From contig SDZP01000180.1 in NCBI GenBank assembly GCA_004144935.1, positions 1 through 7,040 of the forward strand: 7,040 bases of DNA, given 5' to 3'. Of this stretch, positions 5,192 to 7,040 are shown in pieces. The translations under genes were made by a program, and so were the position numbers. Origin of the DNA: Caulobacteraceae bacterium. GTDB lineage: Bacteria; Pseudomonadota; Alphaproteobacteria; Caulobacterales; Caulobacteraceae. The notes under the pieces were generated by a model. It worked only from the letters and a program-made list of their open reading frames with translations. It ran no database searches and had not been told where the DNA came from. Positions within the stretch are counted from its first letter, which is position 1. Each line of letters opens with the position of its first letter.

Positions 5192-7040
5192 GGGTCGATG
5201 TCGACGGTCAGCCGCAGGGCGCCGCGCGGCTTCACCCTGGCCTTCCAGGCGGCCATGTAGGCCGAGAGGTCGACCGTGCGGTCGGCGCGGACCAGCAGGC
5301 GCTTGCGGCGGCGCCCCCGGATCAGGCCCAGCGGCGCGTCGGCGGGACCGAAGATCTCGACCCCCGGCGCGTTGGGGGCGAGACGGGCCATCTCCTGGGC
5401 GAAGGCCTCCAGCTGCACCGGATCGGGTCCTGAGAGGATGACGGCGGCCAGGCGGCCGAAGGGCGGCAGGCCGGAGAGCTGGCGCAGCTCCATCTCGGCC
5501 GCGACGAAGCTGTCGCGGTCGCTGGCGGCCAGGGCCTGCATGACCGGGTGTTCCGGCGCGTAGGTCTGCATCAGCACCCGGCCGGGCCGATCGGCGCGGC
5601 CGGCGCGGCCGCCGGCCTGGGCCAGCAGCTGAAAGGTGCGCTCGCCGGCCCGCAGGTCGCCGCCGCGCAGGCCCAGATCCGCATCGACGACGCCGACCAG
5701 GGTGAGGTTCGGGAAGTTGTGGCCCTTGGCCGCCGCCTGGGTGGCGACCAGGATGTCGATCTCGCCGCGCTCCATGCTCTCGACCAGCTCGCGGGCCGAC
5801 TGGCTGGAGAACATGGTGTCGGAGGAGAAGATGGCGGTGCGGGCCTCCGGGAACAGCCGCTTGGCCTCCTCCTCCACGCGCTCGACGCCGGGGCCGATGG
5901 AGACCAGGCTGTCCTTGGCGCCGCAGTGGGGACAGGTCTCGGGCTTCGGCATCGAAAAGCCGGTCAGGTGGCAGACCAGGCGGCCGGTATAGCGGTGCTC
6001 GACCAGCCAGCTGTCGGTGTCCGGCGCGGTCAGTCGCTCGCCGCAGGCGCGGCAGAGGACCACCGGCGCATAGCCGCGGCGGTTGAGGAACAGCAGGGTC
6101 TGTTCGCCGCGCTCCAGGGTCTCGATCATCGCCTGGACCAGCGGCGGCGACAGCCAGTGGTCGCGCTCCGGCGGTGTCTCCCGCAGGTCGATCATCGTCA
6201 CCTCGGGCAGGGTCGCGGTCCCGTGGCGGGCGGTCAGCTTCAGCCAGCCGTAGCGGCCCTGTTCGGCGTTCCACAGGGTCTCCAGGCTGGGGGTGGCGGA
6301 GGCGAGCACCACCGCGCAGCCCTCCAGGTGGGCGCGGGCGACGGCCAGGTCGCGGCCCTGGTAGATGAAGCCGTCCTCCTGCTTGTAGCTGCCGTCATGC
6401 TCCTCATCGACGACGATGAGGCTGAGCTTGCGGAACGGCAGGAAGAGGGCCGAGCGGGCCCCGACGACGATCCGCTGACGGCCGGCGGCGACGTCTTCCC
6501 ACAGGGTGCGGCGGCGGGGCGGCGGCACGGCGCTGTGCCATTCGCCGGGCGGCGAGCCGAAGCGCTGGGCGACGCGGGCGATGACCGCCTGGGTCAGGGC
6601 GATCTCGGGCAGCAGGATGAGGACCTGGGCCTCCGGGTCCTGGCTGAGGGCGTGGGCGGCGGCCTCCAGGTAGACCTCGGTCTTGCCCGAGCCGGTGACC
6701 CCGTCGAGCAGGGTGGCGGAGAAGGCGCCGGTATCGAGCTTCTTGATCAGTTCGGCGGCGGCGGAGGCCTGGCCGGGGTTGAGGTCGCCGGCCCGCGGGG
6801 AGAGGTCGAGTGGCGGCAGGGTCCGATCCGGCAGCCGCTCCTCGATGACCAGGCAGCCTTCGTCGATCAGGCCCTTCACAACGCCTGAGGAGACGCCGGC
6901 GGCTTCGGCCAGACGCGGCCCTGGCAGGGCTTCGCGAGCGGCGGCTTCGAGGACCTTCGTGCGGGCGGGCGTCGGGCGCTTGGGTTCGATGCCGGTGGGG
7001 ACGACCACCCGCTCCGGCTTGGGCTTCGGCGCCCGCAGGC
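5176..7040 (-). CDS. priA: Primosomal protein N' (replication restart helicase PriA), 5' partial
   Basis: PriA is a 3'-to-5' DNA helicase that recognises stalled forks and helps reload the replicative helicase. 620 residues are visible (numbered from the codon at 7036-7038); the frame is still open at the edge. PriA is usually about 730 aa, so roughly 110 residues of the 3'-end-binding domain are missing. Present are a winged-helix-like stretch (about 25-65), Walker A G113-V-T-G-S-G-K119-T, Walker B D211-E-E-H214, ASATPS, LNRRGYAP, the lobe-2 motifs TQAAAKGHNFPN and QAGGRAGR, and the C-terminal domain ending PYSFL. The cysteine block is odd. C329, C332, C369 and C372 (zinc site 1) are kept, but the second site has A338, T341 and T359 where E. 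coli has Cys; only C356 remains. The spacing is unchanged, so this is substitution rather than frameshift. The gene is unrelated to the sugar cluster and converges on it. The in-frame GTG at 7006-7008 is internal. Confidence 0.96.
   Translation of the reverse strand, partial: LRAPKPKPERVVVPTGIEPKRPTPARTKVLEAAAREALPGPRLAEAAGVSSGVVKGLIDEGCLVIEERLPDRTLPPLDLSPRAGDLNPGQASAAAELIKKLDTGAFSATLLDGVTGSGKTEVYLEAAAHALSQDPEAQVLILLPEIALTQAVIARVAQRFGSPPGEWHSAVPPPRRRTLWEDVAAGRQRIVVGARSALFLPFRKLSLIVVDEEHDGSYKQEDGFIYQGRDLAVARAHLEGCAVVLASATPSLETLWNAEQGRYGWLKLTARHGTATLPEVTMIDLRETPPERDHWLSPPLVQAMIETLERGEQTLLFLNRRGYAPVVLCRACGERLTAPDTDSWLVEHRYTGRLVCHLTGFSMPKPETCPHCGAKDSLVSIGPGVERVEEEAKRLFPEARTAIFSSDTMFSSQSARELVESMERGEIDILVATQAAAKGHNFPNLTLVGVVDADLGLRGGDLRAGERTFQLLAQAGGRAGRADRPGRVLMQTYAPEHPVMQALAASDRDSFVAAEMELRQLSGLPPFGRLAAVILSGPDPVQLEAFAQEMARLAPNAPGVEIFGPADAPLGLIRGRRRKRLLVRADRTVDLSAYMAAWKARVKPRGALRLTVDIDPYSFL

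Noticed and set aside
5917..6054. Frameshift or pseudogene as the cause of missing PriA cysteines
   Set aside because: The spacing of the retained cysteines and the H and P residues between them is identical to E. coli PriA and the frame stays intact, so point substitutions explain it better.
4766..6274. 502-aa minus-strand open frame overlapping priA and glf
   Set aside because: Arg/Pro/Ala-rich shadow frame crossing two real genes, with no recognisable domain.
5548..6888. 446-aa plus-strand open frame opposite priA
   Set aside because: Antisense shadow of the conserved helicase; low-complexity translation.
7006..7008. GTG as the start of priA
   Set aside because: The frame stays open upstream to the window edge and the N-terminal DNA-binding domain of PriA is still missing, so this GTG is internal.
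1..7040. CRISPR arrays, tRNA/rRNA genes, insertion sequences, phage attachment sites
   Set aside because: No regularly spaced repeats, tRNA-like folds, transposase frames or terminal repeats were seen; the window is almost fully occupied by four coding sequences.

Overview
The window is very GC-rich, with strong G/C bias at third codon positions. Its gene content (GH1/RmlD fusion, galE, glycosyltransferase-Glf fusion, priA) and the perfect alphaproteobacterial-type LexA box point to an alphaproteobacterium, most likely Caulobacterales (Caulobacter, Phenylobacterium or Brevundimonas). That placement is inference from sequence style and remembered relatives, not from a search.

Layout. (1) Positions 1-1491, minus strand: the first 497 residues of a fusion protein, a family-1 glycoside hydrolase domain followed by the beginning of an RmlD-like NAD(P)-dependent reductase domain; the 3' end lies outside the window. 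(2) Positions 1492-1596: a 105-bp divergent promoter region holding a perfect GTTC-N7-GTTC LexA-type box almost midway between the two start codons, overlapped by a perfect 8-bp inverted repeat. (3) Positions 1597-2676, plus strand: galE, UDP-glucose 4-epimerase. (4) Positions 2677-2800: a 124-bp spacer of lower GC with a strong imperfect hairpin. (5) Positions 2801-5173, plus strand: a 790-aa fusion of an N-terminal GT-B glycosyltransferase with a complete C-terminal UDP-galactopyranose mutase (Glf). (6) Positions 5176-7040, minus strand: priA, the primosomal replication-restart helicase, lacking only its N-terminal part at the window edge and converging on glf with 2 bp between the stop codons.

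The sugar genes form a coherent galactofuranose module. GalE makes UDP-galactopyranose, the Glf domain contracts it to UDP-galactofuranose, and the fused glycosyltransferase probably puts Galf or a related sugar on a surface glycan or glycolipid. The divergent hydrolase/reductase fusion probably acts in the same glycan pathway. The least expected observations are the SOS-type operator controlling an apparent envelope-sugar module, the one-polypeptide coupling of mutase and transferase, and a PriA whose second zinc site has lost three of its four cysteines while the first is intact.
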